A DNA stretch of 64,000 bases from Siderastrea radians (GCA_964017195.1 OZ024891.1:10329182-10393181); one strand, 5' to 3'; shown: positions 34,238-48,261, numbered from the stretch's first letter. The notes: a model not told the origin generated them from the letters alone. Program-made: numbers and translations.

Positions 34238-35278
34238 AGAGCCAGTGTCACCCAAAGTGCTTTGCGCGCCGAGGTACATTTTTCATATATGAAAAATACA
34301 CCATTTTCTTCATTGTCGTGAAGTCTGATTTGTATCTTCTTCCATCGCTGCCATTAGCGATCCGAAAGCACTAGTGTGAATTTTGACTTGACATCTAAGT
34401 GTCGCCGTACCGATTTCATTGTATATTTCCGAATTCTGAAGTGTTTTCACGGTGGAGGAGGAGATCTTTAAATTGGATGCCTTGTAGGGTTCAGGAAAGT
34501 TGAGGCGAAGGCCGAGTCTTCCGGGCTCTGCCAAAGTTGTACAGCTGAAGGAGTCCGTGTATCAGTAGCGCAGGGAAAGAAAAACATCTACGGGTTTCAG
34601 CAATAGTACTGACAGTGCGTTTGCCGAAATAGTGCTACATTCGTGGCCGAATGAAAACAGAAGGAACTTTAATTTACTACAAAATAACAGTAGCTACGGG
34701 CTTGCTCCAAAATAATGCTTATGGTCATGAGCTTGTGCTGTTTTGCTTAATTATTCCTTGTGTTCACTGTCTGTTTATGTTTTATTTTTACAAAAAGCAT
34801 AAGTGGCTATTCTGGTTTTGCGTCCATCGACATCGGCCGATGCGATCAATCGCGCAATCAATCGATCACAGACTGTAATAGATCCATGTATATGCATTGA
34901 ATGCAAACTCAGATCTTGAGTAGTTTTCTCCAGTGACATCTAGCAATGAAGACGTCAATATTCTTACTATTTGTTTTTGTCTTATTATTTTTATATCGCG
35001 TGGAAGTGGCTACTCTGGTTTTAAATCCATCGAGATCGATCGATCGGTTGTTATAAAAGCTCCATATGCGTTGGCTACAAAGTCAGATCTAGAGTTGTTT
35101 TCTCTGGTAACATCTAGCGAGGAAGATATTACTATTTTTAAGGGCTACTACTGTGAATATCAGCTTGCTGAAAGGCCAGTGTGGCAGGGTATAATTTGCG
35201 AAACGTCCGGCAAATTTGCCAGCCAAACTTCAAAACAAAAGCACAACCGTGCAAAGCACTTTGGGTGACACTGGTTCT
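34238..35278. mobile_element. TTAA-flanked element with AGAGCCAGTGTCACCC ends
   Basis: TTAA at 34234-34237 and 35279-35282. The ends AGAGCCAGTGTCACCCAAAG and CTTTGGGTGACACTGGTTCT are inverted repeats. The terminus resembles AGGGAACCAGTG of the Kolobok-like element. Inside, about 34801-34965 and 35005-35150 are diverged direct repeats (TGGCTA(T/C)TCTGGTTTT; GACATCTAGC(A/G)A(T/G)GAAG). No coding domain recognised. Confidence 0.75.
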
Positions 35279-38200
35279 TTAAACAATACTGCACCAGCAT
35301 ACTACCTAGTTGATTAAATCTTCACGTACAAGGTATACATTGTAGGTTGTAATGAGAAATGATAAAATATAAAAAAAATAATATTTGTCCAGGTTTATCC
35401 GGCATTCAAGACTAGCAAACCCCAAGCCCAGTGCACATTAAATGTACATGTACACTGTACGACGCTTTGTATTCTATGCCAGTCACTTTGTGGCCACATT
35501 CAGTTTACCTCAGAATGTCTATTTTTTAACAAATCTCCAATATCAGTTAAAAGATAAAATCAATTTAATATTTACAGTGTATCTGTGCATATGAGGCCAA
35601 ACCAAATGAAAAGAATCATTGAGTAACAGGGAGTATACACATTCACTGATTTTACATTTACGGTCTTATCTGTTTTGGCTGCCTTCATTTCACTTGCGGT
35701 TAACAATCTTCTGAGTTCAGTCCTCTTATGGCCTTATACATTGTAGACATGGTCCTAGAAAAAAATATTGAGAAGAAATTAAAAAAAAGTTCTAGGCCTG
35801 TCATACACTCAACATTATTAGGTTGCAATGTTAATTTTCAATAACATATATAAAGGTTCATGTAAATTTACAATAATATTATGAATACAGTTCAAGCAGT
35901 GAACAAAATTAGTAAAAGGTGTAAATATTAATTTTATGACTTTTAGTCAAGTATTGGGTTCCAAAGCTGTGGAGTGGCAAAATAAGAAAGATTTCTTAAA
36001 ATAAACTGTCACTTTAGTGGCATCGACAAACATCGTAAGCATTACAGTGATAGTCCATTTCAAAACCTTAATAACCCTGATCAGAATACAATTTTCTAGT
36101 ACACCATAACAGAACACATCCTGTTTGCATGTATTGTACTCAGTGAATACACGATGATCCGGTTTTCACATGTTCATGTACTAGGTTCCAACAAATCTCC
36201 AAAAATGATGTGCCTATTGACTGAGTGAGAGGACTAGACAGGAAAATATTTGGCTTAAGGTCATGGTGTACAGACTGAGCACAGCGAGGTCTGTGTGCCA
36301 CGACCGGCTTGTCCTAACTCTGTCAATACACATTTATCATACCACCAATTTCATGCTACATGTAAATACATGCATTTTTGAAAAATTTCGAAACTATGCT
36401 TAAAAATACTCAAAGCATGTTAAAGTGCACGTGTGTTGAATGAACCGATGATGTGTGCAAGACTGGACGGCTTTTTCCAGACTGGCTTGCATCAACCCAC
36501 CTGGCCCTACACACATCAACTCGGAATACATCTGTATCGTATCTAATACGCTAGGAGAGAACTGTTGTCCACCCATCATGGAAAAACGGCTTAATTACAA
36601 AAAGCCAAAACCACACCACTTCTATACTTTCCTGGCAGGGATGTGCAACACTGTGCCATGGCTGTTGATGTGTCACTACTTTCAACTGCTTATGCCAATT
36701 GATGTCAGTTTTCAAGATATCATGTTGTTGAATTGTTCATGGGTACCAGCTAATTTTTTTTTATATAATATTGTGTTGGCGGGGATATGTACGGTGGTAT
36801 AAGAAGTTGAGTTATCAAGTGACTGAAAAATGAAAATGGTGGACATGAAATTCAAAGCCCAGATGCAAGGAAATACAATGTACGCTACTATTGTAGTTTT
36901 AACCCTGTTATTCCAAGCAGTTAGCCTCTGGTGGTCTAACGTGGCTGTATCTGGGTGTAGATGTTATGTATTGAAATGAAATGAGACCCCAAGAGAAGCT
37001 GAACCTGAGGTGTTACCTATACCAGTCAGGAGTTCTAACCACTACATGTACAGTAGCCTACATTGTACAGAATGTAGATTACATAGGAGTCTAGACGTGA
37101 GCTACAGGTGTACAGCTGTATTGTAGGGCATTACTTACAGTACAAGGTCACCATTCAGTCAGATGCCTTCAACACTGCCCTTTCTAGCACTATGCAGGAC
37201 ATGATACAGTATGAACCTAGTAAGATGACCTACTTCACTAACAGTTTTCTTGTAGATTAGTACAATCATGTAGCTGGAGTGCAGAAGGTCATGGGTATGA
37301 CTTCAGTTAGGGATTTAACTTGGTGTCCTAATCCCACAATTGCTTCATGTTGAGCACATGTATCATCATTCTTTTGGTTAATAAATGACCAATCTTAGTA
37401 ATTACATTTACAACTTCAGTAATTTTTTTACAATATTAATAACCATGGCTCTATATCAGCAGGGCTTTTGTTTCAGTGTACTTTTCGGGATTGTGGTTTG
37501 TCCACAATAATCTAGTATTCATGTCTTAAAAATTCAAGCATTCAATGATCACCAAGGAGATAATGTCTTCATATGACATGAATCCATATGCCATTCTGTC
37601 AAAATCTTTAAAAGGAATGCCTGCAACCAACGCCCAATACACTGTACATGTATACGTCCTTTGTTTAAAGAAAACAGATCTACATGTAAGCAACACAAAT
37701 TTGAAGCGTAACATGAGGATTCTAATGTATACAGCTAAAACATTGTCTGATTTTACAGCCTTGAGCTTACACGAGGAGACCGAAAGGTAGTATGGGTAGC
37801 TGAAAATTGTTTGTGATTCGGCTCATTTCGCAGTTGTCGCTACCCTAGGAGGGCTGAGAGTATGATAAACACTTGCCTGTGTGATTTAATTTGTGTAGGG
37901 GTGAGCCACAGCTAAGTTTGGTAAATTTATTAATAGATTACCCATAGCACCTTGTGGTCTTATTGCGTAGGTTTTCCGACAACGTTAATTGTAGCTGTAT
38001 GTTTGAGTAACTTACCTGACCATGTGTGATGCATTCCTTTGCTATGTACAACATGCATCAAGAAACTGTTTTGCTGTAGAACTTGGAGTCATACTGATAC
38101 AATGTGTACAAATGTAGAAACCTGATGAAAATTTTTGAGAATAAAATTAATAAATGGATCATAAAAAATAAACTTACTACGCACATACATGTAGCTATAA

Positions 38201-40873
38201 AGGTGAATGTAAATCATACTTTAATTCCATCTATACCACAGTACATGAACTACAGTGTACTTTACAGATCCCAGGAGATTGTTGAAGGAGCAGTGTACAT
38301 GTAGATGTATGAGGTTCAGGTTTGAACTGAAATTTAACTTCTATATAGGATGTAACTAAACAGTGCCAGTCATACAGCCCAGTTGATTGTGTGATTGACC
38401 TTTCAATAATTTTGCAAACAAATCAAGAATAAAAAAAATAGTGTGATAAAATACATGTGTAAGTTAATATTTGGTTCTTGGCAAAAGTACAAAAAACTCA
38501 CTGGAGACAGTTTGACACGCTGAACACCATCCCCTTAAAGCCCTTGCTTTAGGTCAGTAAGCACATAATTTTTTGAATTCCAAAAATTGAAAAGTTGCCA
38601 TTTTGAAGGCTGTTTTCCCATAACATGATTGAGCAGTTTTGATGATTTTCAAAAAAAGTTAACATTCATGAGACACTCAAATGCCCTCCTGGATTTATAA
38701 AGTTCTTTCATCTACATGTAGACTACTCCAAACAAGTAGGTACATTGTTTTCATCGTGTTTTCTGCACACTACAGGTGTAATTAGTATATCACATGCCAT
38801 TCACCTCTGAGCACAACAGTGGTCACCTCCACAGTTTTTTGTCCATATCTGATAACAAGTTACCTGTACCAGTCTGTGGGGCTGGATATTAACTTGTGTG
38901 GCATAATAATTATTATACTAAGAGAACCATTATTCACCCTAATGTCTGTGACATGTAACATTTATTCCATGAGCAATTTTGTATGTACTGGGTATAGGGT
39001 GGTAAGTAACCAACAAGGTGCATAGCACAAAGTTGATAAAAATCACCTCATATCCTGAACGAGCACAACAGAATTAATAATATTCCTTATTAAATCTCAA
39101 CTTTAGTTATCTTTTCTGAATTATGGGTGGCTGTATTTTGGACAAGCTTCTAGCTTTTACTTGGACGACACGCTATTTTGAATGCCATGGTACTTGGCAT
39201 GCAGTTTCCGTGCATGCAGTAGAATCAAATTTAAGGTGCCAGTGCCTGAAAGGACATGTTGAAATTTGTGTTGCATGAGCTCAAAAAGCACCAGCCACAC
39301 ACCAAAGGGTGTCACATGTTGTTGCAAAAATGTAAGCACCTTTCGATTTCCTCTCTGCTAATGTTCCTGCTACAGTACATGCCTTTAGCATAACAATTGC
39401 AGTGTCGCACTGCTGTGTCTCTGTGACACGTCCCTGCAACATGTCCCCTCATACCCTGGCATCTACTGTATACAAAAGGAAGGAATTCAATGCCCGAAAT
39501 TGAGAATTTAGTGTATTACTACTACGTGTATAGGGTCTCCACTGTGAGTTTGTCATGGATAAATTACTGTTTAGTATTTAGGTATACATTGGACATTATG
39601 TTGGGATGAAAGTTCACAAATCTGGTGACCATTTTAGAACTGTTGATTGCAATGAAAAACTCCCATATGCAAACTCCCTTGAAAAGAGGACTTTGAGAAA
39701 TGCACACATTTCCACCTTATGCAACTAGAATAAAAATGTTATGGTGTCAAGACCTGGAGTTGTTACTATTCAAATATCAAATCTGATCATGTTAGTACAC
39801 ATCACTATCTTTGTTTAAAAAAAATCAAGAAATCTCATAAACCGTTAAAGAGCTCACTAATTGGCAAATTATGCATGTTTCATTTCATGTTTTCTCCGCT
39901 TTGACGAGTGATTAAAGAAAAATTTAGGCTTTCATTGTATTCAAGTTAATGTGTACACGTATCTGAGTGAAACGCATTTCAACTGAACTGTTGGTTAGCG
40001 TGTAGGCACTATGAAATCATCTACAACTAATCACCAATGATACATGTAGATGCATGGAGATACACGTACAGTACGTGCTTACATGTGAAATGCCTACTCC
40101 TCAAATTGATCCGAATTATTCGGATTTGCGAAGTTCTGATAGTGGTACGTCGACTACTTCTTGGTCGGTAAACGTTTCTTTTACTACGCCGGGCTTATCA
40201 CACTTTGATGTGAAAAGTGTAGGTCACAGAATGCCACATGTGTGAACAATGGCTTTCGTTGTTATTTGATACCACTGTCCCACTTGGGGTCAATTTCACA
40301 AAGGCCGTTTTTGATTATGATTTGCAACGTGCAAATTTGCACAGTGTAAGCGTCGCTTACACTTTGTGTTAAAGCTTGTTACACTCATTTGGCAGAATGT
40401 TACAAAGAAAGGAACTTTAAGCCCTCCATAGAAAATTAAATGTACATGAAATGTTTGTCATACCAGCTACGTATTATGAGGAATGAGGTTACATGTACTC
40501 ACCGGCCTTGAAATCGATCGATCAGTCCGTTGGTAATTCAGTCCGTTCATACTTGAATCGAGCAATCATCAACCATCTTTACAATCATCTTCCAACAGAG
40601 CACGTTCTGAGTTGAGCCTTGCTAATCGTAAGCGAAAATAATCTAAAGAATAGCGTAATAAACCACTTTCACGTACGATAACCCGACACAACCCCATTTT
40701 ATTTGAAACTCGCCACCGGTTAGCCAGCTATGCGACCGGGCCGCTTTCAAGGGGTCATGTGATTTACAACCGCACGCTCGAGAATTGCAGGCGCAAGTAA
40801 CCGGTGAATGTGTATATCTGTGTTTATTATCCAACAAATTGTCACTATGCCCATATATGGTAAGGAAGCCCTC

Positions 40874-40902
40874 GATATCTGTCATCCTGCATGACAGATA
40901 TC
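40874..40902. repeat. Perfect 12-bp hairpin
   Basis: GATATCTGTCAT, loop CCTGC, ATGACAGATATC. No terminator-type T-run follows; role unknown. Confidence 0.85.
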
Positions 40903-41047
40903 CTGCGATATACGTAAATGACCATATTTGGAAGTGCACTGCAGATTTTCTTTCATTGCTTGTTTGGCGGCCATTTTGAAAGGCGAGGCAGTTTTAGCAG
41001 TGTTCTCCGTAAATTTTAACTCTCTGGAAGAAACTTTCCACGATTAA

Positions 41048-41236
41048 ATGCTCTCAAAGTGTCAACAAGTGTTTGCTTCAGCTCACAAAGATATCCAGAG
41101 GTTGACTTGGAATTTTCATAGTGAGAACTCAACCAAGAAAATGCTTTTGCGAACGAAGCAGCAGACTTGCTCACGGAAAGTTGTAAAGACTAAAGTTGAA
41201 AAGATTTTAATTCACAGGAAGAGGACTTATTCTCGG
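41048..41236 (+). CDS. Candidate first coding exon, small basic protein (low support)
   Basis: ATG at 41048 opens 63 codons rich in Lys and Arg (…KKMLLRTKQQTCSRKVVKTK…RKRTYSR) and ends at a good donor (TCTCG/GTAAGG). Upstream is a CpG-containing stretch with GGCGGCCATTTTG (about 40968), a YY1/initiator-like motif that could mark a start site. No domain recognised and no downstream exon found. Chance is a real alternative. Confidence 0.2.
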
Positions 41237-41454
41237 TAAGGTAGCAGTATTTTTTTTCCTTTGTCTTGTCATTTCCAAACATGAGTTTGTAAATAAGTCT
41301 TTTTAAGTGAACGGCAGTAAACTTCGATTTCTTGAAGTTCTGTTTTGATTTTTATTAAGCTTTATGTGTTGCTAGCTTTTAGCGTTTTTATCATAGAGCC
41401 GTAGTTTTTCTCGTTCTGAAAATGGTAGTCGATGGGAATTTGTTGAATAATAAA

Positions 41455-41565
41455 ACAATTATCCTGCTCAATCTTGCGGAATATCCCCTGATTTAGCCAA
41501 CTCGGCCTACGGCCTCGTCGGCTAAGTATCAGGTGATATTCCGCGCGATTTCGCAGGATAATTGT
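41455..41565. repeat. Imperfect 111-bp hairpin element
   Basis: ACAATTATCCTGC…TTGCGGAATATC pairs with GATATTCCGC…GCAGGATAATTGT. The apex carries AGCCAACTCGGCCTACGGCC with the matching GGCCTCGTCGGCT. It is probably a short MITE. Confidence 0.75.
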
Positions 41566-44472
41566 TAAATATTGGAGCGAGAGCAACTATTGGAGCTGGA
41601 GGATAAAATGTGGCTGGTTTTCTCCGTGTTTGTGTGCGCCAGAAAGTGAAACGTGGATAGTTTTTTACTCCAGTAGTTGAAGAGTTGTGGGATTCGATGC
41701 AGAGCTACCCTCCCTTACACAAAGGTACAGTATTAATCTTAAATTTCTTGAATAGATTCTACCTCCTCTTTGGCGGCCATTTTGGTTCGTTCGGTCCGGC
41801 TGAGGTGAGAAAAGTACATGTAAGATACTCGGCCGAGTTTGGCGACCAGACATAAATGTCCAGTGAAAAAAGTGAGCTTCATTTGCAACATATTCGAATT
41901 TTACCTAATAAGTTGGATTTTTGCAAGAATATAGAATAATAATTCTTAGATATTGACTTTTCTTGCAAGTAAATAGGTCGAATAAATTTCAATGACTGTG
42001 TTATAGTCAAGCAGCACTCTCGTTCTGCAGCCAATTGGAACGATCTTTACAACAGCTTGATATACAGTGTCGCCTCAGGACAAACGTTCGTTACTCAAAC
42101 TCAGTCAAAAAATTGGACTTGGTGAGCAAATATAGACAGGCTAAATTAGAATCTATCTGGCAATCCATTTGCATGTCACTGAATAAGAATGGTCTCTTTT
42201 GTTCCTAAAACATTAATACACAAGTAAATAAGTGGCTGGATATTCTAAAATTTCTCAATCAACATTACCTTCTGTAAAATCAAAGTGAACCAGTTTTGGT
42301 GTGAATTTTTATCAACTTACCAATATTGTGTTTTTGCATTCCTTCTACCATGAATGACTGGGAATTATTAATTTAGGATAACCTTTATTGACATGTCACT
42401 TTTTGGTCATATAAGAAATAATGTACATGTGTCAACTTCAGATTTTACTTCCAATTCAATTTCTGGTGGTCTGCAATAGCAGTACTGTCAAGTTCTATTA
42501 GTTGAAACTGTTATTTAAACATACTTTAGCGTGCGTGGTTGCTGAAGGAAAGTATTTATGTGGGGCCTCTTTGCATGGATTTCCTGTCTGGATGAATAAC
42601 CCTACTTTATTTATGTTTTATTTATTTATTTATTTATTTTGTTATTTGCTAAATACTGTACATACAAGATGGTCACCCACCAACTGTTTCAGTTTTGTAA
42701 CTAAATGGTGGCTACATGTATACATAAAGGACAAGACAAGCATTTTAACCCTTTTTTGGGTGAGAAATCTAATAAACTAGCCAGTCCACCAACTCTTTCA
42801 TGTAGAGCTGGCCCTTCAAAGACCTTTGCAAGTCACTGAGTAGGTGTTTCTAGTTACAGTTCACCAATCAACTTCTGTTATGTTACAGTACTTTTTTGCC
42901 TCAAATTTTGTCAATGGCTGAGAATATATACTATACACATGTACATGTATATGCGGGTCCATTTAGCGACTATTTGGCCTGTTAAGCATACAATAGTATT
43001 TTTCACTGTTTAAAAATACACCATTTATTAGGGGCTGCATATACATAATTACATGTATAAGAGCACGCAAAAGGTGTGCATGTAGATGCCGTACCAAAGG
43101 CACTAGCTACTCCTTTTCCTCTGAGAGGAACTGTACAATATGGTTGCAGTTTTTTGGTTATTTCCCTTGGTATTTTATTTATGTTTATTTTACTTTGTAT
43201 TTTTTTCCAGGTGCATTTGTTAAAAACAGAAAACAGTACTTCCAAGTCTAACAGGGAATCCTTGGCAACAAAGCAGATAAGAAATATCACAACATTTGCA
43301 GTTCAGGGCCTATTTAGATAGTCTGAGTTTTGCTTATGCTGCTGGTCTGGCATAGCATTGGAAATATTGCAACGAGTTCACTTCATTTATCATTGCCTCT
43401 GGCTATGATTGTCGTAAGGTTTTAACACATTTCAAAATCCTCCAGCATTTTTTATGCCATGCACGACAGACATTAGAAAGTTTTAGCTTTTATTTGCATG
43501 GAACAACTTGCATTGTAGGCTGTTCATTAGCATGTAGCATACAACATAGTCTAAATTGGCCCTTTATATGTACAGTGTACTTGACAAAAAAAAAAACAAA
43601 AAAACCAGGCTCAAAAGAAAACTGGGGCTGTGAAGGAAAGAATGTAATGATTAAAAATCAAGTTCAGCTAGCATGATGAAGGTGGCAACCAGCATAATGA
43701 GACGTCAAAATAAACCAAATTGAAGTCAACATGTACACACAATGTACGTCGTTCTCTTTCCAGGTTTTTTTTGTGGAAACAGCTTTCTATCTTGCGTGTA
43801 ATGGTTAATACATGCATTGAATGAGATCAAGTAACTGAAACTACAGCCCACCAAAGTTATACCTTCACAGATTCCTTTCATTTTTGCATTGTAGGTGAAG
43901 TGACAAAAATGAATAGGTATGAGAAAAATCATTTTTTCAGTCTAAAGCTTCAGTTTATTACATGATGATGTGAGATATCAACCAGTGGCAAATTGACTGT
44001 TTTACATAACTTGATAATTTTTCATATCTTTTGGCAAAAAAAAAAACTCTAAGCACAAAAAATTACTTCTAAGTTAAGTTACATTGTAATGTACATAAGA
44101 GATTTTGGGGGGCATATCTTTTTAATTTGTTTTTGACAAATGCTATCAAAATTAGATTGAAATATAACATGTACTTGTAATATCAAAGTACATACATTGT
44201 AATCACTACGCAAGAGCTTGTTTTGCGGTTGTGCATGAGTGGCAATTGTGTATGTGTTTTAAAATTCTAAGTGAGCAGCTCCTAAACCAATTTGATGAAA
44301 TTCAGCCAAAGTTGTAGTATAGTTTTTCAGCAATACCATGTCCACAAATTTGAATTTTCCTTCTATTTGAAAGGTTTAGCTTTTTTCCAGAGGTACATGT
44401 AGTGCCGTTTATCTCTCAGCCTTACATTGTGAATTTTTAATTTTATTTCAAAGTTTTAGCTTATTTTTTTAA

Positions 44473-45124
44473 GGACGTTCGCGCTAATTGTTTCTGCGCA
44501 TCCTTACTGCGCACGCAATCCACTTCACGATGTCATGCCACGTCATGCATTGAGCGTGCGCGCTGTTGAAGAAATGTGGAGATATATAGCGCTAGTGGGC
44601 ACTTTAATATCTATGCATGGGTTGAACTCTCTTAAATGTTCAGTGACCCCATATTTTCTTTTGATAGATCACTTTCTTTGTTGATTATCTACGTTTTGTG
44701 AAAAATTAAAGAAAATCTGTATTGTGGAAGTTTGATTTTTTTCAACTTTTCTGCCCTCGCATCATCAAATTTTGCTATTTTTGTAGCTGCATGGAGTTCG
44801 TAAAAGTCCATCTTAGAGGTTGAGTTTAACTAAAAGGATGACACCGGTTCACATTGTTTACTTGACAGACCCACTTAAATAAAATTTGACTAGGAAAGTG
44901 GGTCTACAGCGAATCATTTTTAACTAACAAGCACAGAGGCCTTGTCGAGTTACGAGGACTGATGTGTCAAAATTGAGGTAGTTTTCCACGCGCTTTATTT
45001 CGTAAACGAAGTCGGTGACCCCCCAAATTTTTTTGCATTTGTGACATAGGTAACTCATTATCTGACTGTAGCCAAACTATTAAAAAAATCTGTATAATTG
45101 TAGAAGTTTTTCGCACGAACGTCC
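44473..45124. mobile_element. TTAA-flanked element with GGACGTTCG ends
   Basis: TTAA at 44469-44472 and 45125-45128. The left end GGACGTTCGCGC is mirrored by GCACGAACGTCC. The length is 652 bp with no coding sequence. It is a third kind of TTAA-targeting terminus in this window. Confidence 0.8.
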
Positions 45125-45128
45125 TTAA

Positions 45129-46027
45129 GGTACAAGTAGTACTTTTTTATCGCTAATCCATACTGACACATGGAACTTTAGCAGCTTACAAACAAACACA
45201 GATGCAAACACAGATGCAAAAAATCTGAATCACAGTTTGTGAGACCGCTGCATAAAGAATCAAATCCAGTGGCAATTGGAAGATGTACAGGAGAATTCAT
45301 ATTTTTTGAAAGAAATTAAATTTTTAACCCTCTACTAGAATTGTTAAGCTTTAATCAATGGTTCGTACAAGTGTTTGTCAAAACAATGGACGTTACAGTA
45401 GCCTGTATGCAGACGGTCCTATGGAGTGGCTGATGACTTAATAGTCTAGCAATGGAAACATTTTTGGTTCCTCTGCTGAGTTTGATTTGCAGTCATAAAA
45501 GCTCTGGCTGATAAGTATTATTTTGCAAATGTATCAAGTTCTGTAAAGTATCTTAATCAACATCTTCAGACGACAGTGCAATGCAACACTTTAGTTTTAA
45601 CTGTATTTTTTTTGTTTGGCTCTTCAGTGGAGACTAAAATATTTCAGTCAACCAAAGTAAAATTTTGCAAAGCACAGTGTGTGTACCTGTAAATGTGTCG
45701 AGTGTCACAACCATTTTTAATCCCTAGGCCGTCACTTGTCAAGCTGAAAAGTCATAAGCCAACTTAGAGTTCAGTTAATGTTTATAGGGTTGCTCCATGT
45801 TTAAAATCGATTTGGTATTAGAAAATTTTGTTAAGATATACATTATATAATCATTATTCACTGTACGTTGTTGGTTTTGGTGGTATGGCAATTGTAGTGC
45901 ATGTTTATATTTTGTACCCTGACCATTTGAATTTCCATAGAATATGTATTAGAAATTGCACTACAGTTTGCAATAAAAATTATCATTGAGGCACATAAGA
46001 ATTGCGTGGACCGTTTATCAAACACTG
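45129..46027. other. Unassigned spacer
   Basis: AT-rich, with no exon or element recognised. Confidence 0.4.
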
Positions 46028-46484
46028 TTAACCAAAAGCCTGGAAAGCCCAGGGAAACCTGGGCTTCTAGGTTTTTGAATTCTTAGAACATTGGGCTTGA
46101 GGCTTTTCAAGTACTGTGATGTTTTCCAACCACACTAACCAGGCTTTTCAGGTGCATATGATGTGTTCGAACCAGACTTTCTGGAAAACCCTGGTAAAAC
46201 CAGACAAACAAGGTTTTTGAGGTATTGGTTTTGAACCAGACGTACCAAGAAAGCCTGGTTAAACCAGGCTAACCAAGCTTTTCGGGTAATTTTTTCGAAC
46301 CAGACTCGCCATAAAAGCCTGGTTAAACCAGACTAACCTGACTTTTCAGGTTATAATTTTCGTCCCTAAACCGGCCTTACCAGGCTTCTGTGGTACAATA
46401 CAACCAGGCTTACCCTAAAAGCCTGGTAAAACCAGCCTTACCAGACTTTTTACCAGACTTTTTACCAGGCTCTTGGTGCAAGGG
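46028..46484. repeat. CCTGGT/ACCAGG palindromic repeat element, second copy
   Basis: Same word structure as 32404-32703 (GCCTGGTTAAACCAG, AACCAGGCTTACC). It ends CCAGGCTCTTGGTGCAAGGG, the reverse complement of the terminus at 32404, so the two copies face opposite ways. Confidence 0.75.
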
Positions 46485-48054
46485 AAAGCCCAAAACGCAC
46501 TTGTTCTCGGTTAAGAGGTTGCCGACGGAATGGTAAACAACACTCAACAACTAGGAAGTGATGCAACTCCTTTCACCTAGCATCCCATTTCTATCTGAAC
46601 ATTTGGAGCTTCAACGAGTGGAAGCAACACGCAAACCAGGCAAACCTGTCTTAAAGCGCGTGAACTGTTCAGGATATTTTGGGCACGTTAGACCAATTGA
46701 ACGTGCAAAAGTCACATAAACACCACTGTGTACAAGGAGGTGAATTGGTTGTGATGATGTATAATGTGATGAATCAGAAACAGACGGCGATGGCAAGGGC
46801 AAACAATGGCCTGCACGTGCCTTCTACACTCTGACTTTTTCTTTTCATTATAAACAACTATGAAAAGCCCCAGGGGCATTACACTCGCACGACATTAGAC
46901 CCTCCCCTCAGGTAGCCAAATAGATTACCATCACTTAAGATGCGAGCCTCTTTTTGTGATGGTGATTTATTGCAATCGTACCTTTGATGTGTTTGCTGCC
47001 CATTCCCCCTACGTCTTCTCCGTACCCCTCTCTCTGTGATAATATGAATCCCTGAAAGTACGCACCCCCTTTCCATTCCTCATTCCTTAGTCAGCCACCT
47101 GTTCTAGCCTTCGCTAAGAAGCTAAGAACGGGACAAAATATTTTGACCATAGCGTGACTAAGTTACGTCACGTTTTTAAAACGAAATGTCATCTTAGCGT
47201 AATTCTGAATAACAAAGGCACCGACAAAGGCACCGAGAACACCTCTTGGACTAATAGTCTTCCTTTAACAATAGATTCCCTTTTCGGAGCACCAAATAAG
47301 ATTTTCAACAACGGTTTTTGCTTTTTTTTTTCTCTTTTACGCCTTAATATTGTTTCACTGTAACTTTATTTTTATTCCTTGTAACACAGACTAAATTAAC
47401 TCAGTAACATAGAGAACTAGATAAATAAAACGTCTGACAACCTCACAATGACTATGGTATCTGAAACGTAGTTCAGTTAGCTGCAGTGGTGCATCTTGAG
47501 GAGCTCTTCCTCGTTAATTTTTGTCCTGAGAACCTTTCACAGGTAATAAACATAGCTACGTTTGCATTTTACATCTACCTTTCATTATATTGTTAAAAAA
47601 AGAAAGAAAAAAGAAAAAGAAAGTTAGTTAAGAAATGGTCTATTGGACTATTGGAGTATTGGTTTACTTCGTCCTTCTAACTCATATGTTCAAGCAATGT
47701 CATAACATAGTATAGCGACGCCAAAACAAATAAATGCTACGTTACGTTAAATTACGTTCGGCACCTCATTCATAACCGCTCTTGATACTAATTTAGCTTG
47801 AGCAAAGTAAAACTTTAGGCAAATGCTTGTTGTTTAATAGTCCAGCACTGTTGTGGTCTGGGCTAAACACGCTAAGAAAAGCCGCAGCTTGTCCCGTCCA
47901 TGGCTAAAGGCAGAGCTTAAAAAAACACTGTGGAACGTTAATGACACTAGTATCATAGCAGCCGTTACCCGTGTCTGAGCTTTGATCAGCTGCGACAGTT
48001 AACTCTCAGCAATGGATTTAAGAGTAATAAAATAATGGTACTGATTCAGTCTTG
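46485..48054. other. Unassigned spacer
   Basis: No supported gene. An AAGAAAG-type purine tract lies near 47598-47622. Confidence 0.4.

Positions 48055-48086
<32 letters not shown>
48055..48086. repeat. (ATC)n microsatellite
   Basis: About ten uninterrupted ATC units. Confidence 0.95.
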
Positions 48087-48261
48087 GTCCCTTTCGTGCC
48101 ACTGGGCACTCAACAGAACACTTCCATACGGATCTATCCTTTGCCATCTTTCGCGCCTCTGCCCAAGAAAAGTTTGCTCTCCCTAGTTTCATCACTACTG
48201 TCTTTTTTTCTATGTTGTCCTCGGCCTCCCCTATTTCCTACTACCCTCTGGTGTCCCAAGC

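Larger units (their letters stand above)
35283..44468. other. Gene-poor, TACATGTA-rich region
   Basis: No recognisable transposon protein or convincing conserved exon. The palindromes TACATGTA and TGTACA occur again and again (for example about 35444, 37646, 38190, 38290, 40035, 42936). This is much denser than in the first 34 kb. The region could be a long intron or intergenic DNA. Confidence 0.5.

Noticed and set aside
36455..36802. 115-codon plus-strand frame
   Set aside because: No motif, no splice or start context, and a composition expected by chance in AT-rich DNA.
40874..40902. Bacterial-type terminator
   Set aside because: Perfect hairpin but no T-run, and the context is eukaryotic.
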